Shown here piece by piece: positions 18,120-25,717 of a stretch of 55,210 nt of DNA. The position numbers and the translations under genes were made by a program. Positions within the stretch are counted from its first letter, which is position 1; every line of letters starts with the position of its first letter. The notes under the pieces were generated by a model. It did not search any database and had not been told where the DNA came from. It worked only from the letters and a program-made list of their open reading frames with translations. Source of the stretch: a virus; the IMG/VR virus record IMGVR_UViG_3300049053_000107, positions 1 to 55,210 of that record; one strand, 5' to 3'.

Positions 18120-18938
18120 TTAAAGCAAACATCTGTTCAAAGCGGCAAACTCCTGATCGTATAACTCAATTGTTCCTTTGCAGGTCTTGCCTCTTTGTTC
18201 TGTTCCTATCTGATATGCGGCTTTGGTAATGTGCTCCTTACCGTTTAAATACCTTTCCAAATGCTCAAACATCACAATTGCAGCCCAGTGATCTGGTAAA
18301 GAAAAATAATAGCTTTCCACTTTTATCACTTTATCCAAATCAGTTTTAAACTCCCTGCGCTTGCCAGTGGTTTGTTCCTTGTAAACTTCCCGATCTATTT
18401 CTGGTTGTTCGTCAATCACGTTCATGTTTAGTCGGAACTCCTGGTAAAAATCTTCCAGCTCTGTAGCTCCGTATAGAATACCGTAAAAGTATCTGTCATG
18501 CCTGAACTTAACATGCATCGATTTATTAGCATAGTTCTCAGTCCAAACCTCAAAATGGTTAGAAGTAAGAACTACGGTATCGTCAGAAACCTTGCGTAAT
18601 CTGAAATGGTACAAGCCTTTTGCCACATCGGGGAAAAGAAATGTTGTAAATATATTATAGTTGGAACCGGCGATTACATGCTGCTCTAATGTAGCTGCGT
18701 TATCTTGTGCAACTGCACCAGTTCGGCTATTGATTAAGGTCAGCTTTAAATCAGCAAACGTACCTAAAGCCAGGCCATCAGGAACGTTTAAATAAAAAGC
18801 CATTGTTTCATCAGGCACAGCTACAATTGCTGTAGTACACCTATCGGGGTCTTGTACGTAACCATGTGGCAGATCACCGTAACCGGCAACACCTACCCCG
18901 TTATCCCACCGTAAAAAATTATTTTCATTTACTAACAT
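18120..18938 (-). CDS. Tail-associated structural protein, unknown family
   Basis: 272 aa between the tail assembly chaperone and the tape measure gene. Beta-rich N-terminal half (ETMAFYLNVPDGLALGTFAD; VAKGLYHFRLRKVSDDTVV) and a charged C-terminal half. The position suggests a tail tube-associated or distal tail component, but no family motif is recognised. Its start overlaps the stop of the frameshift extension ORF by 1 nt. Confidence 0.5.
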   Translation of the reverse strand: MLVNENNFLRWDNGVGVAGYGDLPHGYVQDPDRCTTAIVAVPDETMAFYLNVPDGLALGTFADLKLTLINSRTGAVAQDNAATLEQHVIAGSNYNIFTTFLFPDVAKGLYHFRLRKVSDDTVVLTSNHFEVWTENYANKSMHVKFRHDRYFYGILYGATELEDFYQEFRLNMNVIDEQPEIDREVYKEQTTGKRREFKTDLDKVIKVESYYFSLPDHWAAIVMFEHLERYLNGKEHITKAAYQIGTEQRGKTCKGTIELYDQEFAALNRCLL

Positions 18939-19228
18939 TATTGTGATTTATAGCGTTCTCTGTAAAATTCCAATCTGCTATAATATTCCCATTCACTCAG
19001 TTCTTTTGGACTAGGGATACCGTTTTCCTGAAGCACAGCAACCGTTTTTTCAAACTCACTTTCCAACTGCATAACTATATTATCCTCTTTATACGGATCA
19101 AAACGAAACGGCTTTTGTTGCAGTACAAAGAACTTTTGTAAATCAGTCAGTTCTTCCAGATGCGTCTTATTTTTTGGCTCCACTTCAAGCATTGCTTTCA
19201 CAACAATGTACCTTCTCAGCTTTTCCAA
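18938..19228 (-). CDS. Frameshift extension of tail assembly chaperone (GT-like part)
   Basis: 96 aa as drawn from a TTG codon, with no ATG start upstream. The reading frame is the -1 frame of the upstream chaperone ORF and stays open back to the slippery run at 19285-19294, so it is probably made only as a fusion of about 251 aa (136 + 115 residues). Sequence is helical and charged (LRRYIVVKAMLEVEPKNK; EWEYYSRLEFYRERYKSQ). In siphophages the fused GT form binds the tape measure, which fits the position two genes upstream of it. Confidence 0.65.
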   Translation of the reverse strand: MEKLRRYIVVKAMLEVEPKNKTHLEELTDLQKFFVLQQKPFRFDPYKEDNIVMQLESEFEKTVAVLQENGIPSPKELSEWEYYSRLEFYRERYKSQ

Positions 19229-19233
19229 ACTAC

Positions 19234-19692
19234 CTATATCGTCTGAAAAGATTCCAGGGAAATAAAGTCTTCGCTCAGTATCAAGTTTTTTTTTACTTCA
19301 TCCAGTGTTTCTGCAATTTCACCTGACGTTAATCCTTTTTCACTTAACTCACCTACCAATTTTTGCAATCCCTCCTGCGTATAATCATTGGTCTGTTTAC
19401 CATTTACTGATTTAATCAGGCACCCAAAAGATGCACTTTGGTAATCCATTTCGCTAACAGTGGAAAACAAGGCAAACCGTAAATTCTTTGCCTCTTCCAA
19501 AGCCGGACCTTTCTCATCATTGCTAACAAAAAGCATAAGTTTCTGCAGCCTGTCGTCGATTGCCTGAATGGTGTTACCTATACCTGATTCCTGCAATAAA
19601 AACAAATGCAGTTTTTTTGAAACAGCAATGGGCAATTCTTTTATTGAGCTGTATAGTTCTACTTCCGTATCTGCAATTCTGATTACTTTCAT
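19234..19692 (-). CDS. Tail assembly chaperone (G-like)
   Basis: 152 aa, helical. Size, position before the tape measure gene, and a canonical A_AAA_AAC slippery site 16 codons before its stop identify it as the short product of a G/GT-type chaperone pair. No sequence family is recognisable by eye. It starts 4 nt inside the preceding membrane protein gene. Confidence 0.65.
   Translation of the reverse strand: MKVIRIADTEVELYSSIKELPIAVSKKLHLFLLQESGIGNTIQAIDDRLQKLMLFVSNDEKGPALEEAKNLRFALFSTVSEMDYQSASFGCLIKSVNGKQTNDYTQEGLQKLVGELSEKGLTSGEIAETLDEVKKNLILSEDFISLESFQTI
19285..19291 (-). other. Programmed -1 ribosomal frameshift site A_AAA_AAC
   Basis: On the coding strand the zero frame reads GTA AAA AAA AAC TTG, so the last seven bases form the X_XXY_YYZ heptamer in the correct phase. 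After a -1 slip the frame continues without a stop through AAA CTT GAT ACT into the 18938-19228 frame. 19228 is offset by 464 nt (2 mod 3) from the upstream start at 19692, which confirms the -1 relation. Confidence 0.7.
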
Positions 19693-19952
19693 TTTCTCTG
19701 AATGGTTATAAGTATATTAATTATCCCTGCAACTGTAAGCGGTATTAAAAGCCAATGTGCACCGTAAAGCCATAAAACGTAATACAAAAAACTAACTGGT
19801 ATGGATAACCAAAACGATAAACAAAGGAAACAACCGCCTTCAGGCATCCATGTAGCGCGGGAAAACTCATAGTAATCCAGCCAACCCCATTTGTCAAAAC
19901 ATTGAAGCAGGGTTATCGTTACACCTAATATGGTAATTACTGCTTCTAACAT
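19689..19952 (-). CDS. Small membrane protein with CxxC (DUF1360-like)
   Basis: 87 aa with three hydrophobic stretches. GGCFLCLSFW in the middle recalls the C-x2-C-x-x-F-W motif of small phage membrane proteins related to DUF1360. Located between tail-completion and chaperone genes with 4-7 nt overlaps on both sides. Function unknown. Confidence 0.55.
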   Translation of the reverse strand: MLEAVITILGVTITLLQCFDKWGWLDYYEFSRATWMPEGGCFLCLSFWLSIPVSFLYYVLWLYGAHWLLIPLTVAGIINILITIQRK

Positions 19953-20563
19953 TCTTCGTAATAACCTAGTGTTATATCGAAACGCATCCCAAAAAAAGGA
20001 TGCATTAAATACGGGTTTTTCACATCATCTATCGTGTATCGTGCATATTTTGCTTCATTGATCAAACCATCAAATACCTGTTCTACCCGTTCATCAAAAT
20101 ACTGAATGATGTTTTTTACATACTGATTGCCTTTCAAAATAACTTCCACGTCATGCTTCAGTTCTTCGGTATAGATATAGGTTTTAGCAGGGTCAATTTT
20201 AACTAAGTCGCCCCATATTATTACTGACACCTGGCGCTCTTTGGCATTTTCTCCTGCAGGGTTAAACACTTCACCTACCCAAAATTCCCGGTCACGTACT
20301 GCAAAAAAAGCCATAGATTGGAAACTATCATTCGGTAGTACGTTTATGTACTCCGCCATTTTTGTAGTCGGGTCAATGCCGGCAAAGCATTTTGGTATGC
20401 GGATTAAATTACCTTGACCGTCCTGCTCTTTATGTTCCCATGCCCGGCCAAAGCATTTTTCCAGCCATGGCAATTCTGCGAGCTCTTCTTGCAAACTTTG
20501 TATGGCAGCGTCCAGCCCTACAGGATTTGTAATTGTCGGTATGGGAGGATTGCTATAACTCAT
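19946..20563 (-). CDS. Tail completion / neck-region structural protein, unknown
   Basis: 205 aa, overlapping both neighbours by 4-7 nt. Features include YINVLPNDSFQSMAFFAVRD and a C-terminal MRFDITLGYYEEC. Gene order (neck protein, this, chaperone) suggests a tail terminator or tube protein, but no motif settles it. Confidence 0.5.
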   Translation of the reverse strand: MSYSNPPIPTITNPVGLDAAIQSLQEELAELPWLEKCFGRAWEHKEQDGQGNLIRIPKCFAGIDPTTKMAEYINVLPNDSFQSMAFFAVRDREFWVGEVFNPAGENAKERQVSVIIWGDLVKIDPAKTYIYTEELKHDVEVILKGNQYVKNIIQYFDERVEQVFDGLINEAKYARYTIDDVKNPYLMHPFFGMRFDITLGYYEEC

Positions 20564-21000
20564 CTTACACCTATTGATTGTCTGAATTGTTGAATTATAT
20601 CAGGCCTGATTGCTGCTACCATTAAAGGAATGTTTTGCTTTTTAACACCTAGAGGTTCACCTCCTGTTCTTCTTTTTACATAAGCTCGTAATGTCGCGTT
20701 TTTCCAATCTCTACTATTAATTTCTGTTTTTTCAGCATCAATTATTAAATATCTGGCTTCTCTAAAAGCTCCCGTATTTTTTAAATCTATTGGTTCATGC
20801 CTTCCTTTATAAGCTGCATACCAATTACTGTAAACGCCTAAATTCTGACCGGTTGCATCCTCGCCTTCATCCAACTGCTTTGCACTTAGCTCCAATATTT
20901 CATCTGTGTTTTTTACAATAGCTTCCTGCAATGCCGATAACGGCTGAAACTTTTCCAGCCTGCTCATAAACAAATCTTCTATCCTTGCCAGGTTAGCCAT
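20560..21000 (-). CDS. HK97 gp10-like / virion morphogenesis neck protein
   Basis: 146 aa. The arrangement of an N-terminal helix, then the segment NLGVYSNWYAAYKGRHEPID and a C-terminal VKKQNIPLMVAAIRPDIIQQ, resembles head-closure/tail-completion proteins of the gp10-like group. It lies between capsid and tail genes, as expected for a neck component. The fold is inferred from position and overall pattern. Confidence 0.45.
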   Translation of the reverse strand: MANLARIEDLFMSRLEKFQPLSALQEAIVKNTDEILELSAKQLDEGEDATGQNLGVYSNWYAAYKGRHEPIDLKNTGAFREARYLIIDAEKTEINSRDWKNATLRAYVKRRTGGEPLGVKKQNIPLMVAAIRPDIIQQFRQSIGVR

Positions 21001-21295
21001 TTGCTGCTTGTTTATTTTGATGCTGTGCTACTGCGTTTATGTATGCTCCAACACCTGCTTTGCCATCGCTGTTATACAGCTTTTTCATTTGGCGATAATG
21101 GTTAAGCGGAAAAGCTTGCTTTTGCATTGCTCTATACTTGGCCGAACCCATAACAGGTTGCCCCTGCACTTCTCTTACACCTTTTTCAATTAACTCTTTA
21201 CCGGAAACTTTAACGCCAACCGTTATGTTTTGCTCCATAGCAGGCATTTCCCTAGCAATCCTGCGCATGGCTTTTAATTTTAATTTTTTACCCAT
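20993..21295 (-). CDS. Small basic neck-region protein
   Basis: 100 aa from the ATG at 21295 (MGKKLKLKAMRRIAREM). An upstream start at 21343 exists, but 21295 gives the TAATG overlap with the preceding gene that is used repeatedly in this operon. Very basic (K/R-rich N-terminus). No recognised family. Confidence 0.5.
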   Translation of the reverse strand: MGKKLKLKAMRRIAREMPAMEQNITVGVKVSGKELIEKGVREVQGQPVMGSAKYRAMQKQAFPLNHYRQMKKLYNSDGKAGVGAYINAVAQHQNKQAANG

Positions 21296-22596
21296 TATCT
21301 GAAAATTGATTTTACTCTTATTTGCTGACTGCGATTGTCGCATTTAAGGCACACATCGCTTAACCCGGAAAGATCAAATGATAGCGCTTTACGTGCAGCT
21401 TTCAACTCATTTACGGCCCCCATTTGCCCGTTTTCTGCGTCGTCAAGAGCTATTGCGGCCAAACCAGCTAATTTCTGTTTTAGCTGGTTATCTCTTACAC
21501 TATAGGCCATTTCATAAAGCAGATCGACTTTAATTTGTTTTGCCAGGGCATCGGCCAAAATTGACTTACTGCGCACAAGCACACCTGTTACATCACAGTG
21601 TATCGTTAATTGCAGGTTCAACCCATAAGTCACATTATCCGTATAAATTTCTTTGTCTTCATCCCAAAGACTGTTATCACCGGGTAAGTCAACCGCATTC
21701 ACGTAAAAAGGTTGAATGCTTATGTACTTACTCCATTTAGAGTAAAGATTTGCATTTACTACTTTCTCAGTACAGCTACCGCAATTGCTACTACCTGAAA
21801 AGGAAATTTCTTTTTTAATGGCGTTGCCAGTTAATTGGTCTTCATAGTAAACCAATCGGTAACTACCACCGCTTAAATCGTCGTTCAGTAAGGAAAGTAT
21901 TTCTTGCGTAATACTGTGCCACTGAAACTGTATGCTACGGGTATGGTTTAAAGCAAAAGTTTGTATCGGTTGATCGCTGCTAGTATGGTACAAATAAATG
22001 TTTACAGGGTTTTGCACCGTGTCCAGTTGCAAACCAATATGCGATAAAATCGCAACAGTGTCTTTATGTTTGAGTGAAATTTTATATCCTACTACCCTTC
22101 CGGACTTAGCAACGCGGCCTGTGATATTGCCCGTCCCTTCATAAAGTCTGCTATCGGATAAAAGAGTTTTAGCAGCTTCGTTCAGTTTTTTTTCTGTGAA
22201 AAGCTGACCAAATAGTTTTATACTTGCCGTGTCATACACACGTCTCAAATAAGCAGATAGAAGATTCGTTTCAACCCACCAATCGGCTTCAGTAACCTCT
22301 TTGTTTAAATTGGTATTTTGCAAACTCTGATAAATAACATCTTCTGCAACTTTCTTTACAATGTCACCTTTCTTATAAGTGAACGTATTAACCCATTCAC
22401 GCGGTACTATTGCACTGAATTGTTCAGCAACCACTAACAAATTTTCATAAGTAAGTAGAGGATGCAGATTATTTACATAAATACCAGAAGTACTTACCAA
22501 AAGACTGCTATCCACTACCGGATATCCGGAAATGTAATTGCTCTCAAATCCTACCAAGCCTCTTAATGCTGTTTGTATTAAAGTTGGGTTGTACAT
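21295..22596 (-). CDS. Virion structural protein with Cys pairs
   Basis: 433 aa. Contains a short module KKGDIVKKVAEDVIYQSLQN followed by W, similar to the beta-hairpin modules of carbohydrate-binding or fibre proteins (G-D-x-V...Y-x-S), and two Cys pairs (NCGSC, CLKC). Helical C-terminus. It sits directly after a terminator and the exported capsid-side protein. Possibly a head-tail connector or decoration protein; not recognised. Confidence 0.5.
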   Translation of the reverse strand: MYNPTLIQTALRGLVGFESNYISGYPVVDSSLLVSTSGIYVNNLHPLLTYENLLVVAEQFSAIVPREWVNTFTYKKGDIVKKVAEDVIYQSLQNTNLNKEVTEADWWVETNLLSAYLRRVYDTASIKLFGQLFTEKKLNEAAKTLLSDSRLYEGTGNITGRVAKSGRVVGYKISLKHKDTVAILSHIGLQLDTVQNPVNIYLYHTSSDQPIQTFALNHTRSIQFQWHSITQEILSLLNDDLSGGSYRLVYYEDQLTGNAIKKEISFSGSSNCGSCTEKVVNANLYSKWSKYISIQPFYVNAVDLPGDNSLWDEDKEIYTDNVTYGLNLQLTIHCDVTGVLVRSKSILADALAKQIKVDLLYEMAYSVRDNQLKQKLAGLAAIALDDAENGQMGAVNELKAARKALSFDLSGLSDVCLKCDNRSQQIRVKSIFR

Positions 22597-22605
22597 GCAT
22601 TTGAA

Positions 22606-22643
22606 ATTAAAAACCCCTGTCGCCGTATGACAGGACAGGGGTT
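22606..22643 (-). terminator. Rho-independent terminator
   Basis: Inverted repeat AACCCCTGTC (22612-22621) / GACAGGGGTT (22634-22643) with a 12-nt loop. On the minus strand the stem is followed by TTTTTAATTT. It lies just after the stop of the exported protein gene at 22673, ending the capsid transcript. Confidence 0.75.
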
Positions 22644-22672
22644 GCTAACCTATTAAATCAAATTATTGGCCT

Positions 22673-23083
22673 TTACCGTCGAATAAGCACCGTTCCCGTT
22701 GGGGATAGATTCACAGTGCCGCTTGTCGTGACTGTCGCTCTGTAGTAATTGTATGTACTTGGTGCGACAGCAAACGTAGCAACTTGTGATGTGACATTCG
22801 TTAAAGTAAACGTACTGGTGCCAGGTACAGTTCCATAATTTGTACCATCGTGACTACCTTCCAATATTACCGTTCCTGCGGCTGTTCCTGTATTACGAGT
22901 TAACAGCACTGCAAAACTTATAGAAGAGGCTTTACCAGTAATAGTTTTAGTAGCGTAGCCCACATCTGTATTTACCAAACTATCATCGGCTGCGCTGACA
23001 GTAAGCGTTTGTACCTGGGCTTTCGCATCCGGCAAAAAAGCCGTCAGTAAAAAGATGCTTAATAAAAAAACTATGAATTTCAT
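22673..23083 (-). CDS. Exported beta-sandwich protein next to the capsid gene
   Basis: 136 aa. Signal peptide (MKFIVFLLSIFLLTAFLPDAKAQ) followed by a beta-rich domain (AGTVILEGSHDGTNYGTVPG, PSTYNYYRATVTTSG) like those of capsid decoration or Ig-like phage proteins. It is the last gene before a terminator and follows the major capsid gene by 56 nt. A decoration protein carrying a Sec signal would be odd; a surface-displayed or periplasmic role is also possible. Confidence 0.55.
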   Translation of the reverse strand: MKFIVFLLSIFLLTAFLPDAKAQVQTLTVSAADDSLVNTDVGYATKTITGKASSISFAVLLTRNTGTAAGTVILEGSHDGTNYGTVPGTSTFTLTNVTSQVATFAVAPSTYNYYRATVTTSGTVNLSPTGTVLIRR

Positions 23084-23139
23084 TTTATAAAAATTGACTT
23101 GTGAGTAAATGATAAGGCGGATTAAAAACGTCCAGTCTA

Positions 23140-24192
23140 TTAAGCTTCAGCTAACAGTTCCAATTTCACAATTGGCTTGCTGGTATCTGAGCTGTATGCG
23201 TGTACGAAAAAGAAATCAGCTGCAAACTGGTATTTAGTACCATAAGTTCTTTCGAACCCTGCACCGTATGTACCAGTTAAGTCTTCGCACACATCACTTT
23301 CCTGTACGTCCCAACGAATACCCATGATCGGATCTGTTTGCAAATACGATTTAAGGTTATCGCTTGTTCTGCGGTTCACTGCATCGCTGTCATTTGCAGT
23401 AAATACACCGATCGAACCATTTTGCACCAGGTAATGCGTTTCGGCTACTGCAGGATCAGTGTCATTTTCAATCCGGTTAGAAGTGTAGTGCCTCATACCA
23501 GTAGCACTTGGCAAATCGCCTTCTAATACACCTCTCATATCCTCATTGTTGTACTTGCCCATTGCTTCATACTCCAACATCAATTCGCGGCTTTCCGTGC
23601 TGGCAATGTTCAAAAGCACACCATTCAAGTCATTTCTTGCAGCAATAGAAGGCACGTAGTAGTACAAACGGTTTCTTTTATCATACGTAAGCGTATAACC
23701 GCCTGCTGAAGCAGTTAAACCAGGAAGACCAACAGTTGCATTCACGGCACTTTTATTGGTTTCCAATTGTGCTGCTGCATAAGTGTCCAGATTCACGAGA
23801 ACACTGCGCATGCCGTTCATCACGCCATTTGCGTATTGCTGTTCCAGGGAAATAAGATTGTTATCAGATACTTTCGGATAAACAGAAATTTCAAAACCAC
23901 GGGTGATTTTGCTAATGGTTGGTTTAGCAGATACCGGATTGCTACCAGTGATAGCGCAGGCTCTTGCCGTAATAACCGTTAGGGTCTGTTTAGTAAGTAC
24001 CGGGAAATACAAAGGCACTGCATTTGCATTTGATTTATTGCTTTCCACTTCTTCTTTTGGGAGAAGCAAACGTGCCATATCGAGATACGCTTTAAAAGCG
24101 CCATATACTGAAAATCTGCCTTCAAAAGCAGTGAATTGCCTGCCAGCCCGTATGATCGCTTCGGTTCTGGCGGTGGCTGATAGTTGGGCCAT
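23140..24192 (-). CDS. Major capsid protein
   Basis: 350 aa. Size and order (portal, scaffold, this gene, neck genes) fit an HK97-fold capsid protein. The N-terminal arm is helical (AIIRAGRQFTAFEGRFSVYG), followed by mixed beta segments and a C-terminal strand pair (TKYQFAADFFFVHAYSSDTS). It has its own 103-bp upstream gap with a weak hairpin and is followed by the exported protein and a terminator, consistent with a strongly expressed transcript. Confidence 0.7.
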   Translation of the reverse strand: MAQLSATARTEAIIRAGRQFTAFEGRFSVYGAFKAYLDMARLLLPKEEVESNKSNANAVPLYFPVLTKQTLTVITARACAITGSNPVSAKPTISKITRGFEISVYPKVSDNNLISLEQQYANGVMNGMRSVLVNLDTYAAAQLETNKSAVNATVGLPGLTASAGGYTLTYDKRNRLYYYVPSIAARNDLNGVLLNIASTESRELMLEYEAMGKYNNEDMRGVLEGDLPSATGMRHYTSNRIENDTDPAVAETHYLVQNGSIGVFTANDSDAVNRRTSDNLKSYLQTDPIMGIRWDVQESDVCEDLTGTYGAGFERTYGTKYQFAADFFFVHAYSSDTSKPIVKLELLAEA

Positions 24193-24295
24193 TTTTAATG
24201 AGTTTTTTAATTAAATAAAAATTGATGTAAGAGGTCAGTCTCTTGCCTCATTTTTATCTACCCTCATCTTTGGCTCTTGATGTGGAATAAATAAT

Positions 24296-25186
24296 TTATA
24301 TCGCTATGCCTTGTTCTTTACAAAGCTTTTCGAATTGTACTCTGTACTTTTCATCGTCTACTTCAGGATCAAAGCCAGTTGCTTTCAGATGGTCGTGAAC
24401 TTGTTGCCTGGTGGTAAAGGCCCCACCTGCTACACCATTACTGCCACCTGTGCCGGTACCCGTTCCTGTTACTGTATGCTGCGATGGCGTGAACCATGAA
24501 GCATAGTTTTCAGAAATAATGTCGCCGGCAGCTTTTGGCTTACCGTCCTTGGTGCTCATAAGCGGCTTGTCACCTTCATAAAAGATAATATTGCCTTCAC
24601 TATCTTTTTTGGCTTCGTAGCTGCTTAAAAATCCCTGTTTGATAAGAGCTTTTTGCTTGTTTATGTACTGTTGCTTCTCTGCATCAGTTTTCAAATGGAT
24701 GGGCACCGCAATGTTTACTCTATTTAGTTCCGCATCCACTTGCCAGGCAAGTTCTTTATTGAAAATCTCTTGGTCTTTTTTGCTCAGAGTTTGGGTAAAC
24801 TCATTTTCCTTAGTTGTAATTAGGTTTTCCAGTTCTTGCACCCTTGCTTTTGTGGCAGCATCGCCGCCTTTAGCTGCACTTGTCTCGGATAAAGCCCTTT
24901 TTACAAACTCAGTTGTTTTCTCATGCGGACCTTTCTTAAGTCCGGTTAGAGTTTCTAACTCTCCGTCAATTTCATCCATCTTCACACGAAACTCCTGTTT
25001 CAACTTACCCGGTAACAAAACACTTAACTGGTTGTCCAGGTATTGTTGATCCTGCTCCTTCGTGCGAATAACCACATTTTCAGGTGGCGCCTGCATGAAA
25101 TCATTTGTGAAAGAGCTAATCAAACCTTTTTTAAGTTCCGGATCGGTTTTCGCCGCTTCCTGAACTTGTTCTAATGTAACGTTCAT
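24296..25186 (-). CDS. Capsid scaffold protein
   Basis: 296 aa, highly charged and helical (VKMDEIDGELETLTGL; ELENLITTKENEFTQTLSKK), with a GTG-rich linker (VTGTGTGTGGSNGVAGG) before a small C-terminal helical domain (HDHLKATGFDPEVDDEKY). Location immediately upstream of the capsid gene is typical for scaffolding proteins. No protease motif seen. Confidence 0.65.
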   Translation of the reverse strand: MNVTLEQVQEAAKTDPELKKGLISSFTNDFMQAPPENVVIRTKEQDQQYLDNQLSVLLPGKLKQEFRVKMDEIDGELETLTGLKKGPHEKTTEFVKRALSETSAAKGGDAATKARVQELENLITTKENEFTQTLSKKDQEIFNKELAWQVDAELNRVNIAVPIHLKTDAEKQQYINKQKALIKQGFLSSYEAKKDSEGNIIFYEGDKPLMSTKDGKPKAAGDIISENYASWFTPSQHTVTGTGTGTGGSNGVAGGAFTTRQQVHDHLKATGFDPEVDDEKYRVQFEKLCKEQGIAI

Positions 25187-25197
25187 ATATTAATTGG

Positions 25198-25217
25198 TTA
25201 GTAAGTCTCTTTACTAA
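25198..25217. repeat. Inverted repeat TTAGTAA-N6-TTACTAA
   Basis: Perfect 7-bp arms around GTCTCT at the 3' end of the 25214-25717 gene (it overlaps its stop codon), just before the scaffold gene start. It uses the same half-site letters as the TACTAA-N5-TTAGTA sites, but in the opposite order. Confidence 0.4.
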
Positions 25218-25717
25218 GCGCCTTGCAGTACTTCAGTTTTTATTTTCGATTCAGTGAAAAAAGTATTGCCTTTGCTGTCTTCTCTGTTCAAACGATCCCA
25301 TGCGTTTTTAGAATAAAATTGCAGGTTCATAGTGTTAGGCACTACGATCATTTCACCATTGAACACGTCCAGGTTATCCTGCACTACTACAACTTTATTT
25401 TTCGCGTTATGGGGAATGAAATGTTGTCTGCCTTTGCTGTCAGTAACGAACTTACCTTTTTCATCTTTCTTTACTTCAGGCTCAATTGCTGCGGCTATTG
25501 GTGTAGGTGAGTTAGCCATTATCTGATCAATCACTTTTTCCCGTTCCATTTCAGGACCTGTCTCAGTGGCAAACACAATTTTCCAACGCTCATCTAACTC
25601 TGCATCACTCAGACTTTCCAGTTCTTCCCTTTTTAGTTGTGCTGGTGTTTTTTCCTGCTGTACTGGTGGTTGATTCTGTGGTGACTGGCTGTTCCTGTTC
25701 GCGTTCCTGTTTGACAT
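25214..25717 (-). CDS. Head-region protein, unknown
   Basis: 167 aa. Low-complexity N-terminus rich in N, Q and P (NRNSQSPQNQPPVQQEKTP), then a helical stretch (KREELESLSDAELDERWKIV) and a beta-rich C-terminus (NAKNKVVVVQDNLDVFNGE). Its first 113 nt overlap the 3' end of the portal gene in another frame. Unknown role in head assembly. Confidence 0.5.
   Translation of the reverse strand: MSNRNANRNSQSPQNQPPVQQEKTPAQLKREELESLSDAELDERWKIVFATETGPEMEREKVIDQIMANSPTPIAAAIEPEVKKDEKGKFVTDSKGRQHFIPHNAKNKVVVVQDNLDVFNGEMIVVPNTMNLQFYSKNAWDRLNREDSKGNTFFTESKIKTEVLQGA

Noticed and set aside
24220-24265. Terminator between scaffold and capsid genes
   Set aside because: The AAGAG/CTCTT and GAGG/CCTC pairings are weak and compete with each other, and no convincing U tract follows on the minus strand.
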